Positions 55,299-64,000 of a stretch of DNA of 64,000 nt are shown here, one piece after another (position 1 is the first letter of the stretch; every line of letters begins with the position of its first letter). The stretch covers positions 248,001 to 312,000 of the forward strand of contig NZ_LMRG01000029.1 of the NCBI RefSeq assembly GCF_001425605.1, given 5' to 3'. Origin of the DNA: Rhizobium sp. Leaf453 (GTDB taxonomy: Bacteria > Pseudomonadota > Alphaproteobacteria > Rhizobiales > Rhizobiaceae). The position numbers and the translations under genes are program-made. Under the pieces are notes generated by a model. That model was not told the DNA's origin. It did no database searches and worked only from the letters and a program-made list of their open reading frames with translations.

Positions 55299-58231
55299 CA
55301 AACTCCGAAAACCTTCATTACCTCGTCCCCGAAATGGTTGATGACCTTCACGGCAATCTTGCCTGTCGCCGGACGTTCGAACGGGCGTGACGTGTCCGAA
55401 TAGAGCGTCGCCCAGGCATCCTCGTCGATGTCAGCCTGCAGCGCGGTGCGCAGGCTCTTGTATGGATCATTGGCGCCGAGGAAGTAGGCGTGGCGGACGA
55501 AGAAGCTTTCCTCGTTGTAGTCCGTATCGACGAACCAGGCGGCGATGCCGGCGGTGTCGTTCGAGCGTATGTCGCCGGTGTTCGGGTCGAACACGTCGAC
55601 GCCGTTCACCTTGACGCGGATCTGCGGCCCGCCATCGTCGAGAATGTCAACGTCCGGTTCGCCGAAGACGACGAACATATTACCGCGGCCAGTGTTCTTC
55701 AGATCCTCCGACATGTGCATGTCGGGGTTGATCCGGGCCTTGAGGATTTTCAGGCTACCCAGGCTGCCGAGTTCCGACGAATGGGCGTCGAAGTTGAAGG
55801 CGCAAGCAATCAGCACATCAAAGCGCGCGTCGACCGCCTCGCGCGCCGCAGCGACGATGTCCTGCCGCCCGACCGTGCCATACTCCGGCCCGATCAAGAT
55901 CGCGGCTCGGCGCTCCGGCCCGTTCTCGCCCTCGATGAAAGTGCCGCTCGCGCCGATGAACTTGCCGCCTGGCCAGGGCGTTAGGCTGTCGAATGTGATG
56001 CGGTCGCCCTTGTCCTGCTGCTTGACACCCTCTGTCCTGAGATAATCGATGACGATCGCCGCGAAGTCGTGAGCAGCGAGATTGGCGTCGGCCGCGGAGC
56101 GCCTGCCCTCGGCGGCAGCGATGTCGTCGACCAATTCCTCCTCGCTCGCCGGCAGCACGCGGTGCGGCGACAGGCTTTCAACGGTGAAGGGTCCGGCGAC
56201 GCGGACGCGATTCTTGTCGGCATAGGGCTTGTCGTAGAGATACTCGACATCGGCCCGCGCAGCGATCGAGGCGTCTATCTCGGTCTGACGGCCGATGCGG
56301 GCTTCCCACCACACTTTATGGACACCTCGGACATTATCTGACCATGACTTTTCAGGGTCCCGCGGGATTTCCCATTCCTGCCAGTCCTCGCCTACAAGCT
56401 GATTTAGTTCCTCCCGACGCGGTTCCAGCACCGTCTGCCACTTTTCCCAGATGTCATCGATCAGGGGGTTGTTTGCGATTGACTTCAGCGTGATGTGCGG
56501 CACGCGATCGTAGACGAATCCTTGGCGGATATCGTTTCGGAACGGAGTGTCCGGATGCGGACGTTGCGTGAGCGCCGCCTCCTTGGCGCGGCCCTCGCGG
56601 CTGTCGGCCAGCAGATACCAGGGAAAGCGTGCTGCCATCAATCGCGTGCGGGCCAGCGCAAGGGCGACACGGCTCGTATCCATGGTGATCCAGCGCCGGC
56701 CCCATTGCTCGGCGACATAGGCCGTCGTGCCCGAGCCGCAGGTGGGGTCGAGAACTAGATCACCTGGATCGGTGGCCATGAGAATGCATCGCTGAATTAC
56801 CTTTTGTGCCGTTTGCACAACGTAGACCTTGTCCTCAGTGAAGTTGCCGGTCTGGGTGTCGGTCCAAACGTTCGCGACGGGGAGTGCGTCGAAATCGTCC
56901 AAGAACCTTATGTATTGAATGCTATTCTTTGCGGGCCATATGCGGGATGCCTTCGCCAGTCTTCGCAATCCGTTCTCGTCGCTTTTGAACGTTCCCTTTC
57001 CAGAAGGAAACCGCCTACCTTGAAAACTGAACAAGCGCAGGTCTCCCTCACCAGCAGGACGGGAACTGGTAATATTGTCGGGCCGGAAAACGCGCTCATC
57101 TGCAGTTAGAGTGGAGTCGCGAAGGCCGCCAGTCAATCGTCGCGAACTCCCATCAACTCGCATCGCCAACCGATAAACCTGCTCGGTCGAAGCTCCCGCT
57201 TCTTTCGGTTGGAGCGCCGCCCGAAACTTCAGTGAAGCACCGTTGCGTGCATACCAGAGCAGGTAATTTGATGCGGACGCTAGGTTAGCATTCGCACGAC
57301 CTGTCGTAGTCTGGTAGGCGATTTGACTAACAATATTTTGTTCGCCGAACACCTCATCCATCACCGCTCGCACGCGATGCACGTTCTCGTCGCCGATCTG
57401 CACAAAGATCGACCCGCTTTCTGTCAACAAGTCGCGCATAGCAGTAAGGCGGTCGCGCAGATACGTAAGGTAAGAGTGAATGCCGTCCTTCCAGGTATCG
57501 CGGAACGCCTTCACCTGTTCGGGTTCGCGAGAAATGTCGGCCTGCTTGCCGTCCCTGACGTCGCGCGACTGCGTCGAGACCTGCCAGTTTGAGTTGAATT
57601 TGATGCCATAAGGCGGGTCGAAATAGATGCACTGCACCTTGCCGCGCAGGCTCTCGCGTTCGGCCAGGCTCGCCATTACCTGCAGACTGTCACCGAGGAT
57701 CATGCGGTTCGACCAATGTTGATCGTGCTGGTAGAACTCCGCGCGTTGATCCGGCTCGACGCCGTTGAAGTCGGCGAATAAGTCAGGCGCGTCGGTCGCC
57801 GCCTCGCGGTTCACCGCCGTACGGCGCTTCAGGTCGTCGATGATCGCCTTGGGGTGGATTTTCTCCTGGATGTAGAGCGGCGGCACGTTGACCACCAGGT
57901 CGGACCAGTCTTGACGGTCCTTTCCCCGCCAAACGAGTTGCGCGTCCGACAGCGTAAGCCGTCCCGTCTCGGCCAACTCCTGCATCTGCTCGTCGGTGAT
58001 GGTGATCGTCGCGCCGTTCCAGATCAGCTCGGGCTTGCCCGGCTCCTCTTCCGCCCGCGTCTTGCCGGACGCGAGCGGTCTCGCCCGCGGATAGTGCTTC
58101 GGCGGCATCGGCGACGTGTCTTCGTCGCGCCGGAAGAAGCTCTCCATCTCTGCCGTTGGAATGTTGATGCGGCTCGCGCCGTCATGCTTTAGCGCATCAA
58201 CGATGCGGGGGGATTTGGGCGTACGGGCCAT
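55298..58231 (-). CDS. Type III-like beta-class DNA methyltransferase (Mod-like)
   Basis: The ATG at 58231 (MARTPKSPRIVDALKHDG) gives 977 residues and overlaps the preceding stop (TGATG); the longer frame to 58372 runs through the DUF3883 gene. It has the N6-adenine motif IYFDPPYGIKFN (about 250) before VLDPTCGSGTTAYVAEQ (about 480-500); the order DPPY then F/P-x-G-x-G marks the beta class, as in Mod subunits of type III systems. The C-terminal 400 residues are not typical of Mod. It should protect host DNA and hold the target-recognition domain. Confidence 0.9.
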   Translation of the reverse strand: MARTPKSPRIVDALKHDGASRINIPTAEMESFFRRDEDTSPMPPKHYPRARPLASGKTRAEEEPGKPELIWNGATITITDEQMQELAETGRLTLSDAQLVWRGKDRQDWSDLVVNVPPLYIQEKIHPKAIIDDLKRRTAVNREAATDAPDLFADFNGVEPDQRAEFYQHDQHWSNRMILGDSLQVMASLAERESLRGKVQCIYFDPPYGIKFNSNWQVSTQSRDVRDGKQADISREPEQVKAFRDTWKDGIHSYLTYLRDRLTAMRDLLTESGSIFVQIGDENVHRVRAVMDEVFGEQNIVSQIAYQTTTGRANANLASASNYLLWYARNGASLKFRAALQPKEAGASTEQVYRLAMRVDGSSRRLTGGLRDSTLTADERVFRPDNITSSRPAGEGDLRLFSFQGRRFPSGKGTFKSDENGLRRLAKASRIWPAKNSIQYIRFLDDFDALPVANVWTDTQTGNFTEDKVYVVQTAQKVIQRCILMATDPGDLVLDPTCGSGTTAYVAEQWGRRWITMDTSRVALALARTRLMAARFPWYLLADSREGRAKEAALTQRPHPDTPFRNDIRQGFVYDRVPHITLKSIANNPLIDDIWEKWQTVLEPRREELNQLVGEDWQEWEIPRDPEKSWSDNVRGVHKVWWEARIGRQTEIDASIAARADVEYLYDKPYADKNRVRVAGPFTVESLSPHRVLPASEEELVDDIAAAEGRRSAADANLAAHDFAAIVIDYLRTEGVKQQDKGDRITFDSLTPWPGGKFIGASGTFIEGENGPERRAAILIGPEYGTVGRQDIVAAAREAVDARFDVLIACAFNFDAHSSELGSLGSLKILKARINPDMHMSEDLKNTGRGNMFVVFGEPDVDILDDGGPQIRVKVNGVDVFDPNTGDIRSNDTAGIAAWFVDTDYNEESFFVRHAYFLGANDPYKSLRTALQADIDEDAWATLYSDTSRPFERPATGKIAVKVINHFGDEVMKVFGV

Positions 58232-59235
58232 CAGGCAGACTCCGGTGCGAAGATTGGCCGACCGAGATAGACGTAGGGCGTCATGTCGAAGGCTTTCAGA
58301 AGCTGCTTGGCATCGAATATCTGAACGACTGGGTTGTCCGACAAGGCTCGGGTCACCATAGCCAAGCGCCATGCCGGGTCCTTCTTGAGGCCGACATCGT
58401 GTTCATTGCGAGTGAGAAAGAAGCCTGCGTTCTCACTCGATGTCCCCTTGACCTCGACGTGGAGCGAGGTCGAGCCCTTCTTGACGAGAAAGTCATATCC
58501 GCACTTCACCTTTGTCATGTCTTTGCTCTTGAACATTCTTTTTGCATAGTAGGCAATTACCGCCTTTTCGGCCGCCTTCTCCACCTTCTTCCTGTGCTCA
58601 GGGGAGCCGAAACCTGTCAACGGATCAGAAGGATGCAGTTCCGGATCCGGCACTGCTTCCTCTGAAGGCTGTGGTACGGCAACGTCGCGCAACTGCTCAA
58701 GACGGCTGGTCAGAAGCGTCAGGAGAGCCTTCTTTTCAGGCTTCGGATCAACACCCGGACCGACCATGAAGGAATATTTACCCTGCCTCACCGACGGGTG
58801 TGAAAAGGGAACCGTTCGATTTTGTGGAGGTATGAAGAAGGCGGATTTGCTTTTTATGCAGTAGGACCAATCGTAGGCTGAGCTTCTATCGTCCGCCTCA
58901 TCGCGTACCTTGTCCCTTGGAGGCTTCAGCCACCTTCCTAAAAGCGTCGCATCTTCGTACCAACCTACGATGTGAATCCCCGTGTGCTTCGGGTGCTTCG
59001 CGAGGCAGATCACGGTCCACCCCGTCGCATCCTCATTCCAGGGAGCGTATTCCTTTTTCTGCGGGGGCACATAGCAGTAGTAGGTACCATCGACAGGCAT
59101 GAAGTTGAAGGCTTCGTGACCCTTGCCTTCCTTCTTGCTGCCCATCGCGTCCTTCAACCAGCCGAAGTTTCCATCGACCGGACCGCCCCGGTAGTATTCG
59201 GACCAGCCGAACTTCACCCAGAGAACCTTCTTCAC
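58231..59235 (-). CDS. DUF3883-domain protein
   Basis: The start is GTG at 59235, with GGGAG seven bases upstream, overlapping the helicase stop (GTGA). The 334-residue protein has an N-terminal part with many aromatics (VDGTYYCYVPPQKKEYAPWNE) and a C-terminal DUF3883 domain from about 220 (VEKAAEKAVIAYYAKR, then KCGYDFLVKKGSTSLHVEVKGTSS), which resembles a PD-(D/E)XK nuclease core by D...(10)...E-V-K. DUF3883 is frequent in restriction-like islands. It may be a nuclease or DNA-binding accessory subunit. Confidence 0.78.
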   Translation of the reverse strand: MKKVLWVKFGWSEYYRGGPVDGNFGWLKDAMGSKKEGKGHEAFNFMPVDGTYYCYVPPQKKEYAPWNEDATGWTVICLAKHPKHTGIHIVGWYEDATLLGRWLKPPRDKVRDEADDRSSAYDWSYCIKSKSAFFIPPQNRTVPFSHPSVRQGKYSFMVGPGVDPKPEKKALLTLLTSRLEQLRDVAVPQPSEEAVPDPELHPSDPLTGFGSPEHRKKVEKAAEKAVIAYYAKRMFKSKDMTKVKCGYDFLVKKGSTSLHVEVKGTSSENAGFFLTRNEHDVGLKKDPAWRLAMVTRALSDNPVVQIFDAKQLLKAFDMTPYVYLGRPIFAPESA

Positions 59236-62228
59236 GGCCGCTCTCCCAGCAATCTGATGACCAGCGTTGCGAAGTCCTCTTCCATCACCGTCCAGTCCCT
59301 AAACTCAGCGAAATCCCAATGGCCGAAGCCACCGAGGGCATTGACACCCTTCACCCAAAGGTTCCGTGTCGTCTGAGCCTTCGCCTTGTCGGTCTCATCG
59401 CGAATGCCCTTCACCTCCAAGACTAGGTTGAGCGGCTCCGCGCCGCCGTCGTCAAGCCGCACGAGGAAGTCCGGCAGGTAGCGGCGCAGGACGCCGGCAT
59501 CGAGGTATGGAATCTCGAATCCCAGCGCCTGGTTCTTGGCATAGGCGATTACGCGCGGGTGACCTTCCAGCGTTAGCGCGAGCTGCTCCTCCCAGGTTGA
59601 ATCGAGAACGACATGGCTGATGTGGCTCTTCGCAGGCCGAGCCCCTGTCGCCCAGCACGTCTTCGATGTGATGAAGTTGACGTGCCGCGTGGACCCCTTG
59701 GGGTTGTAGGGATCCAAGACCGCAAGGATTCGCCCTTCGCCGCCGCGCGTGAGCGCGATGTCGATCTTCTCGGCCGCGCGGGCGAGTTGGTCCTGGTAGA
59801 GGATAGCCCCCACCGGTACGCCCTTCGTGACGAGGTGGCCTTCGTCTATCCACCGGCGCGCCAACCGCTGGATCTGCGGGAACAGATGTTGCTTGGGAAA
59901 GCCGTCGTCGTCGCGGAAATGCGCATAGAGGAGGTGCTTCGCGAGATTGAAGCTGATTTCGGATGGCCGAAGGCGTTCAAGAATGGCCGGCGTTATGGTG
60001 ATGCCGGCGCCGACGATGCCTTCCATCACGACCGAGGTCGGTCCGATGTCTTCGGGAGTGATCACCAGGCGGCTGTCATCATTGAAGACGGCTTCCAGCT
60101 TCTCCGACGGCACCTCGCGCCGGTAGCCGCTGACGCGCGGGAAGACGATCTCCAGTCCTGAGCGCTCCTTAATCGCGTGAACGCGGGTCACCGGCTTCGG
60201 TTTCGTCGGCTTCGCGACCTGTGGAGCCGACGCGAAGTCGAAGGGGATGCCCATGATATCGGCATACTCGACGTCGAACAGACCTGTCTGTGGGTTCAGC
60301 TCGTAGGACTGGCGGCGCAGCCCCCGGCCGACCACTTGCTCGCAGAGGAGCTGCGTGCCGAATGCGCGAACGCCCAGGATGTGGGTGACGGTGTTCGTGT
60401 CCCACCCTTCCGTCAACATCGACACGGAAACGACACAGCGGATTTGCTCGCCGAGGCGGCCGGGACGGCCGACGGTGTTCATCACCTCGCGTAGCAGTGC
60501 GCTCTCGTCTGTCGCGGCACTGATGCTTCCGGCGCCTTCCCGGTCCGCCATCTCGCGCCTGAACTGCTCAATCTCCGCCTTGGCGGCCTCATGGAATCCT
60601 TTGTCCAGTGCGTCGCCGGATTCAATCTGGCGCGAGTCGATGAGTAGCGTGCGCGGGCGAGGCAACCTCGCACCGTGTTCGTCATAGTTTCGGAACAGCT
60701 CGAGATGTCCTGCATGGAATGCAGCGCGCTCGCCTTCTTCGGCGTCGCCTCGCTCGAATCCTGCGATCCATTCGAACACGAGCTTGGAGATTGCGGTGTT
60801 CTGGCAGACCACGATGAAGACAGGCGGAACCTCGATTCCTTCGCGCTTCCACCGATCGAACTCGCCCTCGTAATGGCTGTATAAGGCTGTCAGGGCGGTC
60901 CGGAGCTGGTTGGGCAGGTCAAATGGGCTGAGTTTGTTCGCGCCGGCTGCGGTCTTGGGCAGGTCCTTTCCAATGTGTTTCCACAGGTCGCGGTAAATCA
61001 CCGAGTCGGTCTGAACGAGATTGTCCGTCACCGGAACGCGCGGAAGCTTCACGATGCCACATTCGATCGCGTCGATCAGGCTGAAGTCGGAGACGACCCA
61101 TGGAAACAGAAAGCCTTCCGGATATCCTGATCCTTTCAGGAAGAATGGCGTCGCGGAAAGATCGTAGACAGCGCGAACACCCTTCGACAGCTTTCGGTCG
61201 AGAGCCTCGATACCATTGATCCAAAGACGCGCGGCTTCCTCGTTCTCGGCTGCCTCTTTCTTGTCGTCCCCAGTCAGGGGGCCTTCGGCGTCTCCACCCA
61301 CCTTGTGGCGATAGCAGTGATGCGCTTCGTCGTTGATCACATTGACCCGGTCGAAGTTCAGCAGTTTTTCGCACGCCCGTTTGAGCATGTCCGCATCCGT
61401 TTCGGTGGTCTTCACTGGCTCCGTCGAATTGCCTTGCAGGAAGCTTCGAGCAACCTTCGGCAGCGCAAGCGTCTCGCGGTGCTGGAACGAGTGGTAATTT
61501 GTGATGACAATCTCGGCCCGGCGAATGTCCGGCAACATCTCCGGCGGCACGATCTCGCGGGTCTCGTAGTAATTATCCGCCTCGCTGGGCAGCAGAACCC
61601 GTAGCCGGTCGCGGATCGTGATGCCGGGTGTGATGATAAGAAAGGCTCGGGAAAAATCCTTCGAGGCCCGTCTGACAGCATTCACCGTCTGCCATGCAAT
61701 CAGCATGGCCATCACGGTCGTCTTGCCGCTGCCCGTCGCCATTTTCATCGCCAGGCGGAACAGCGCCGGATTGGCTTCGGCGTTAGCGGCAGCAATGTCG
61801 TTGATGAAAGTCTTGGTGGCAGCGCGTTTCGGCGCCACCTCAGTCAACCAGATGATCGTCTCGACTGCCTCCACCTGGCAAAAGAAGGGTGTAGGCCCGT
61901 TGAACTCGTGGCTCCGCCAATGCTCCAGCAGTCTCTGCGTCGCCGCCGTCACGCCCCAATCCGCCGGATTGCGTAGCTTGCGCCAGGTGTCGAGATGCCC
62001 CCGGATCGCGTTGATCAACGCGTTCTCATTGTAGGTCTCCAAATCGAGGGACGGCTGCGACGCCGCCGCCTTCTTGCGGGATGCTGGGACAGGGACGATG
62101 AAGCGAGACGGGCGGCGACCTTTTCGGGGCTCGCCGTCGAGAGGCTGACCGTTCTTGTCCAGGGGATGATGCAATTCAGGGTCGCGGTAAGGCGAATTAA
62201 GAATAGGGCGTTCGTAAAAGCTGCTCAC
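59232..62228 (-). CDS. Type III-like restriction endonuclease subunit (DEAH helicase plus nuclease)
   Basis: I chose GTG at 62228, preceded by GGGAGGGG eight bases upstream, over the ATG 62270; the protein then begins SSFYERPILNSPYRDPE, the natural N-terminus of the BPTD_3080-type family. It is 998 residues. Motifs: Walker A MATGSGKTTVM (about 160), DEAH NDEAHHCYR (about 300), SATPFFLKG, and QVVGRGLRR, an SF2 helicase. Near the C-terminus RYLPDFLVR and LNLVLEVKGIRD give a PD-(D/E)XK nuclease. This is Res-like and works with the neighbouring methyltransferase. It is the first gene of the operon. Confidence 0.9.
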   Translation of the reverse strand: MSSFYERPILNSPYRDPELHHPLDKNGQPLDGEPRKGRRPSRFIVPVPASRKKAAASQPSLDLETYNENALINAIRGHLDTWRKLRNPADWGVTAATQRLLEHWRSHEFNGPTPFFCQVEAVETIIWLTEVAPKRAATKTFINDIAAANAEANPALFRLAMKMATGSGKTTVMAMLIAWQTVNAVRRASKDFSRAFLIITPGITIRDRLRVLLPSEADNYYETREIVPPEMLPDIRRAEIVITNYHSFQHRETLALPKVARSFLQGNSTEPVKTTETDADMLKRACEKLLNFDRVNVINDEAHHCYRHKVGGDAEGPLTGDDKKEAAENEEAARLWINGIEALDRKLSKGVRAVYDLSATPFFLKGSGYPEGFLFPWVVSDFSLIDAIECGIVKLPRVPVTDNLVQTDSVIYRDLWKHIGKDLPKTAAGANKLSPFDLPNQLRTALTALYSHYEGEFDRWKREGIEVPPVFIVVCQNTAISKLVFEWIAGFERGDAEEGERAAFHAGHLELFRNYDEHGARLPRPRTLLIDSRQIESGDALDKGFHEAAKAEIEQFRREMADREGAGSISAATDESALLREVMNTVGRPGRLGEQIRCVVSVSMLTEGWDTNTVTHILGVRAFGTQLLCEQVVGRGLRRQSYELNPQTGLFDVEYADIMGIPFDFASAPQVAKPTKPKPVTRVHAIKERSGLEIVFPRVSGYRREVPSEKLEAVFNDDSRLVITPEDIGPTSVVMEGIVGAGITITPAILERLRPSEISFNLAKHLLYAHFRDDDGFPKQHLFPQIQRLARRWIDEGHLVTKGVPVGAILYQDQLARAAEKIDIALTRGGEGRILAVLDPYNPKGSTRHVNFITSKTCWATGARPAKSHISHVVLDSTWEEQLALTLEGHPRVIAYAKNQALGFEIPYLDAGVLRRYLPDFLVRLDDGGAEPLNLVLEVKGIRDETDKAKAQTTRNLWVKGVNALGGFGHWDFAEFRDWTVMEEDFATLVIRLLGERP

Positions 62229-62270
62229 TACTAACGCCCCTCCCGAGAACGTCGATTCGACGGCGGTCAT

Positions 62271-62859
62271 TCCGTTGCGAGCCTAACAACCACACGTGGA
62301 AACGACCAGTGGAAAGTTGACTGCGCGAGAAATGCGCGGGAAAAGAATCAAAGAAGTTTGCCGCGCTACCAACTTCTTAGGATTGTCCCTGGATAAAAGT
62401 GATCGCCCCGACGATTGTCACGGCCTTTCCGAAAGCGGATCGCGCCGCAATTCAGCTCACCCTCCTTTGGGCCGGTTTGAGGCCTGGGTTATGGGCCACT
62501 TCGCGTCCGCCGGCCTGATCTGCACTAAGGCCGACGAGCAGACGCGAGAACGCTTGATGCCCACAGTACGCTCCCGATCTGGCCTGTTTCCGGCAGCGCT
62601 ATTTTGCCAACAGCGCCTTCACCCACCACTTCCGCACCTGAACTCAACCAAACCCGTGTCGTCCAGTCGGTGCTCGACGGTAGCGACAACGATCCGCGTG
62701 ATCGGGTTCTAACCCTGCTGATGATCGTTCGACGCGCATCTTGTTCGGACGATCGTTGTCGTCTCATCGCGAGAGCAAGAGGCGTCATGTAAATGGGTCT
62801 GGAATTCATTGCAAAATTGCACGTATAACGTTCCGAAATAAAGGTCGGTTCGTCAGCTC
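62271..62859. other. Divergent intergenic region of the cargo, no gene seen
   Basis: The 589 bases separate the restriction operon from the ATPase gene. Several short frames exist on both strands but none has a ribosome site and a recognisable protein. A weak LDGSDNDPRDRVLTLLMI segment near 62670-62725 is reminiscent of a tyrosine-recombinase core and may be a decayed integrase scrap, but it is too short to trust. It should hold promoters for both neighbours; none is certain. Confidence 0.5.
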
Positions 62860-64000
62860 ATGCACATAAAATCTTTGGACTACTTCGACTTCAAGACCCA
62901 TGCGCACTTCGGCATCTCGGCGAGAGAGCGAAATGTTCTTGTCGGTCCGAACAACATAGGCAAGTCGACGGCCCTGGACGCTCTCCGGATCACGTTCGAC
63001 GTCCTTCGGTTTGCCAGAAGACGGACACCCGAATTAAAAGACCAAGAGGGCGATGGCGTCTGCCCGACATACATGGTGCCGCCAACCGTCATCCAGACCG
63101 ACCTCCGGTATTGCGTACATAATTTCGATGAGGGCCCGGCGCGAATACACATCAAGATCGCCAACGGCTCGGTCCTGAAGATGAAAATACCGCCGGACGG
63201 CGATGTCGAATGTTGGCTCGTTTCGAACATGCGAGTTCAACGATCGGCCAGCCACCTCAAGAAAGCGTTTCCCTTGGACATCGTCGTGGTGCCGACGCTT
63301 AGTCCATTGGAGCAGAATGAGGAGCTCGTTACCGAAGTCACCGCGGAACGGAATCGTTTCGGCCGGCTCGCCAGTCGAAGCTTTCGAACGTTCTGGTATC
63401 GGCAGGAAGACAGCGAATTCGAAGCGTTCGCGGACCTCGTCGAACTAGGATGGCCAGGCGTCCGGATTCAGAAGCCGGAGCTTGAAAGGGCCGACGGGAA
63501 AACCATCGTCAGGATGTATTTTCGAGACGGTTCGAAGGTCCGTGAAGTTCAATGGGCCGGTTTCGGCTTCCAGGTGTGGATGCAGACGATGATGCATCTT
63601 CGAAATGCGGGGAAGGATTCCGTGCTCGTCCTCGACGAACCGGACGTCTATCTGCATCCCGACCTGCAGCATCGTCTGCTCAAGATCGTTTCCCATCAGG
63701 TGGGTCAGTTCTTCATCGCCACGCATTCAACCGAGATCATCAACGACGTCGACCCTGGCGACGTACTGGTCCTGCGACCGGGGGCCAGATCCGCGAAGCG
63801 GATCAAAAACGAAGATGATTTCTCCTCGGTCTACGACGCCATCGGCAGCTCAGAGAACGCGCAGTTCGCGCGCTTGGCACGGACGAAGAAGGTCCTTTAC
63901 GTAGAGGGCAAGGACGCGCGATTGCTAGGAAAGATCGGCAAGCTCGCCGGCGGCTCAGAATTCCTGTCCGACTCGTCGGTGACGCTGATGAAGACCGACG
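62860..64000 (+). CDS. OLD-like AAA ATPase with Toprim start, 3' end cut by the window
   Basis: From ATG 62860 (MHIKSLDYFDFKTH) 380 codons are open to the edge. The N-terminal ATPase has Walker A LVGPNNIGKSTALDAL (about 28-43), a signature-like WAGFGFQVWMQT, Walker B VLVLDEPDVYLHPDLQ (about 255-270) and ATHSTEIIND. After it KVLYVEGKDARLLGKI begins a Toprim domain, the OLD nuclease layout. OLD-like proteins occur alone or in GajA-GajB, Septu-like or retron systems; no partner can be seen here because the window ends. GC is chromosomal-like. Confidence 0.85.
   Translation, partial: MHIKSLDYFDFKTHAHFGISARERNVLVGPNNIGKSTALDALRITFDVLRFARRRTPELKDQEGDGVCPTYMVPPTVIQTDLRYCVHNFDEGPARIHIKIANGSVLKMKIPPDGDVECWLVSNMRVQRSASHLKKAFPLDIVVVPTLSPLEQNEELVTEVTAERNRFGRLASRSFRTFWYRQEDSEFEAFADLVELGWPGVRIQKPELERADGKTIVRMYFRDGSKVREVQWAGFGFQVWMQTMMHLRNAGKDSVLVLDEPDVYLHPDLQHRLLKIVSHQVGQFFIATHSTEIINDVDPGDVLVLRPGARSAKRIKNEDDFSSVYDAIGSSENAQFARLARTKKVLYVEGKDARLLGKIGKLAGGSEFLSDSSVTLMKTD

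Noticed and set aside
55298..58372. 1024-residue version of the methyltransferase
   Set aside because: The N-terminal 47 residues lie inside the DUF3883 gene in another frame; ATG 58231 overlaps the upstream stop as in the rest of the operon.
62296..62712. 138-residue plus-strand frame between the restriction operon and the ATPase
   Set aside because: Starts with GTG without ribosome site and has a low-complexity, Ser/Pro/Arg-rich translation with no family.

Overview
The window looks like a chromosome segment of an alphaproteobacterium of the order Hyphomicrobiales, most likely Rhizobiaceae. This rests on the housekeeping gene content and order: ldtR with an L,D-transpeptidase, glyA-nrdR-ribD-ribE, ribH-nusB, a K+-independent H+-pyrophosphatase, a ubiquinol-cytochrome c chaperone, DUF177-plsX-fabH-ihfA-merR, and a DUF1127-like small protein. 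The assignment is from recognised families only; no database was searched.

Positions 1-11100 are backbone: a truncated exported protein, a small secreted protein, parC, a Doc-type toxin with an AbrB-type antitoxin and a perfect inverted-repeat operator, a DMT transporter, bpt, an RDD membrane protein, a 54-residue DUF1127-like ORF, hemB, a secreted protein, a class III cyclase with a duplicated membrane hairpin, a four-helix membrane protein and the regulator gene ldtR.

Positions 11164-25614 hold a three-gene minus-strand cluster: proteins of 2517 and 2199 residues, two bases apart, then an 82-residue protein. I recognise no family for any of them. The cluster lies between ldtR and the L,D-transpeptidase gene it is expected to control, and is read from an AT-rich region divergent from the transpeptidase gene. 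This is the strongest candidate here for an undescribed system.

Positions 26071-43850 return to backbone: ldtP, glyA, nrdR, riboflavin genes interrupted by three unrelated genes, nusB, an MFS carrier, hppA, bamE, a cytochrome bc1 assembly chaperone, DUF177, plsX, fabH, ihfA, a MerR regulator and three small ORFs.

At 43888-43911 lies only the 3' end of a tRNA gene (probably tRNA-Pro, minus strand), after which the sequence changes character. Next come three large tyrosine recombinases and a small helical protein in one overlapping operon (44653-50430), the layout described for GInt islands (ginABCD). I read 43888 as the left end of an integrated island that continues past the right edge. Its cargo is a seven-gene, tightly coupled minus-strand operon (62228 to 50764): a type III-like restriction helicase-nuclease, a DUF3883 protein, a beta-class DNA methyltransferase, an ASCH/DUF4357 protein, a PD-(D/E)XK-like nuclease, a short unknown protein and a RelE-like/UvrD helicase fusion. 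An OLD-like ATPase-Toprim gene starts divergently and runs off the window. The cargo looks like a restriction-derived anti-phage island.
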